Of a DNA stretch of 64,000 nt, positions 63,944-64,000 are shown one piece after another (position 1 is the stretch's first letter; the number at the start of each line of letters is the position of its first letter). Below the pieces are notes generated by a model. The model did no database searches and was not told the DNA's origin. It saw nothing but the letters and a program-made list of their open reading frames with translations. The translations under genes and the position numbers were made by a program. Source of the stretch: Pseudomonadota bacterium (GTDB lineage: Bacteria; Pseudomonadota; Gammaproteobacteria; Pseudomonadales; Oceanobacteraceae); NCBI GenBank assembly GCA_030145845.1, contig JAIXHJ010000002.1, positions 124,001-188,000 on the forward strand. Reading direction: 5' to 3'.

Positions 63944-64000
63944 ATGAAAGTTCTGGTATTAGGCAGCGGTGTGATCGGTGTGACCACCGCATGGTATCTG
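63944..64000 (+). CDS. dadA: D-amino-acid dehydrogenase, N-terminus only
   Basis: The first 19 codons, MKVLVLGSGVIGVTTAWYL, show the FAD-binding GxGxxG motif of DadA (small subunit of D-amino-acid dehydrogenase). GAGAGG precedes the ATG. The rest lies outside the window. Its divergent Lrp partner supports the identification. Confidence 0.85.
   Translation, partial: MKVLVLGSGVIGVTTAWYL

Overview
The window is a gene-dense, GC-rich stretch of a gammaproteobacterial chromosome. Many blocks keep the gene order known from Pseudomonas: argB-algC-dut-coaBC / radC / rpmB-rpmG; mutM / ggt / ferredoxin-coaD / laoABC-laoR / DUF3080 / rsmD / ftsYEX-rpoH; lptM-lysA-dapF-DUF484-HAD / sutA / cytochrome c5; pilTU / yggS-proC-yggT-yggU; lrp (dadR) / dadA. 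Details differ from Pseudomonas (no crc next to pyrE, no M16 peptidases next to ftsY, no xerC between DUF484 and the HAD gene). A marine Oceanospirillales-type bacterium (Thalassolituus/Oceanobacter/Bacterioplanes-like) is my best inference; species cannot be fixed from the sequence alone. I see no rRNA, tRNA, CRISPR array, insertion sequence, integrase or phage gene.

Layout. 1-8556: end of pyrE with a coupled small secreted protein, a hybrid histidine kinase facing a NarL-type regulator, then the leftward block dut-algC-argB-slmA. 8559-12861: coaBC, radC, the ribosomal protein pair rpmB-rpmG, mutM, elyC-like. 12858-21707: leftward ggt, ferredoxin and coaD, then a homologue of the long-chain alcohol oxidation system laoABC with divergent repressor laoR, a DUF3080 lipoprotein and rsmD. 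22629-26691: ftsY-ftsE-ftsX-rpoH. 26824-30445: lptM-lysA-dapF-DUF484-HAD. 30396-33087: small leftward genes including sutA and cytochrome c5. 33542-36727: ynbE-ydbL-lemA-M48 peptidase envelope operon. 36924-45902: more accessory genes: two TetR regulators, a UbiA-type prenyltransferase, an AidB-like acyl-CoA dehydrogenase, secreted proteins, an S1/P1 nuclease, a MAPEG protein, an orphan choline/betaine binding protein and yggT-yggU. 46016-49911: proC-yggS diverging from pilT-pilU. 49960-53300: a LysR regulator and a GGDEF/EAL protein. 53442-58500: a six-gene apparent operon with a 2-oxoglutarate/Fe(II)-type oxygenase, alpha/beta hydrolase, complete NitT/TauT-type ABC importer and cytidine-deaminase-fold deaminase. 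58632-64000: GNAT, a DISM-type diguanylate cyclase, speA, an Lrp/DadR regulator and the first 19 codons of dadA.

The best candidate for an undescribed pathway is the 53442-58500 operon, which reads as uptake plus oxidation, hydrolysis and deamination of a small N-heterocyclic compound (inference). The clearest unexplained regulatory signals are twin TTAGAG-N6-CTCTAA palindromes in the laoC/laoR intergenic region, a perfect inverted repeat enclosing the -10 box of the cytochrome c5 gene, and a TGAATC-N2-GATTCA palindrome in front of the TetR-aidB pair.
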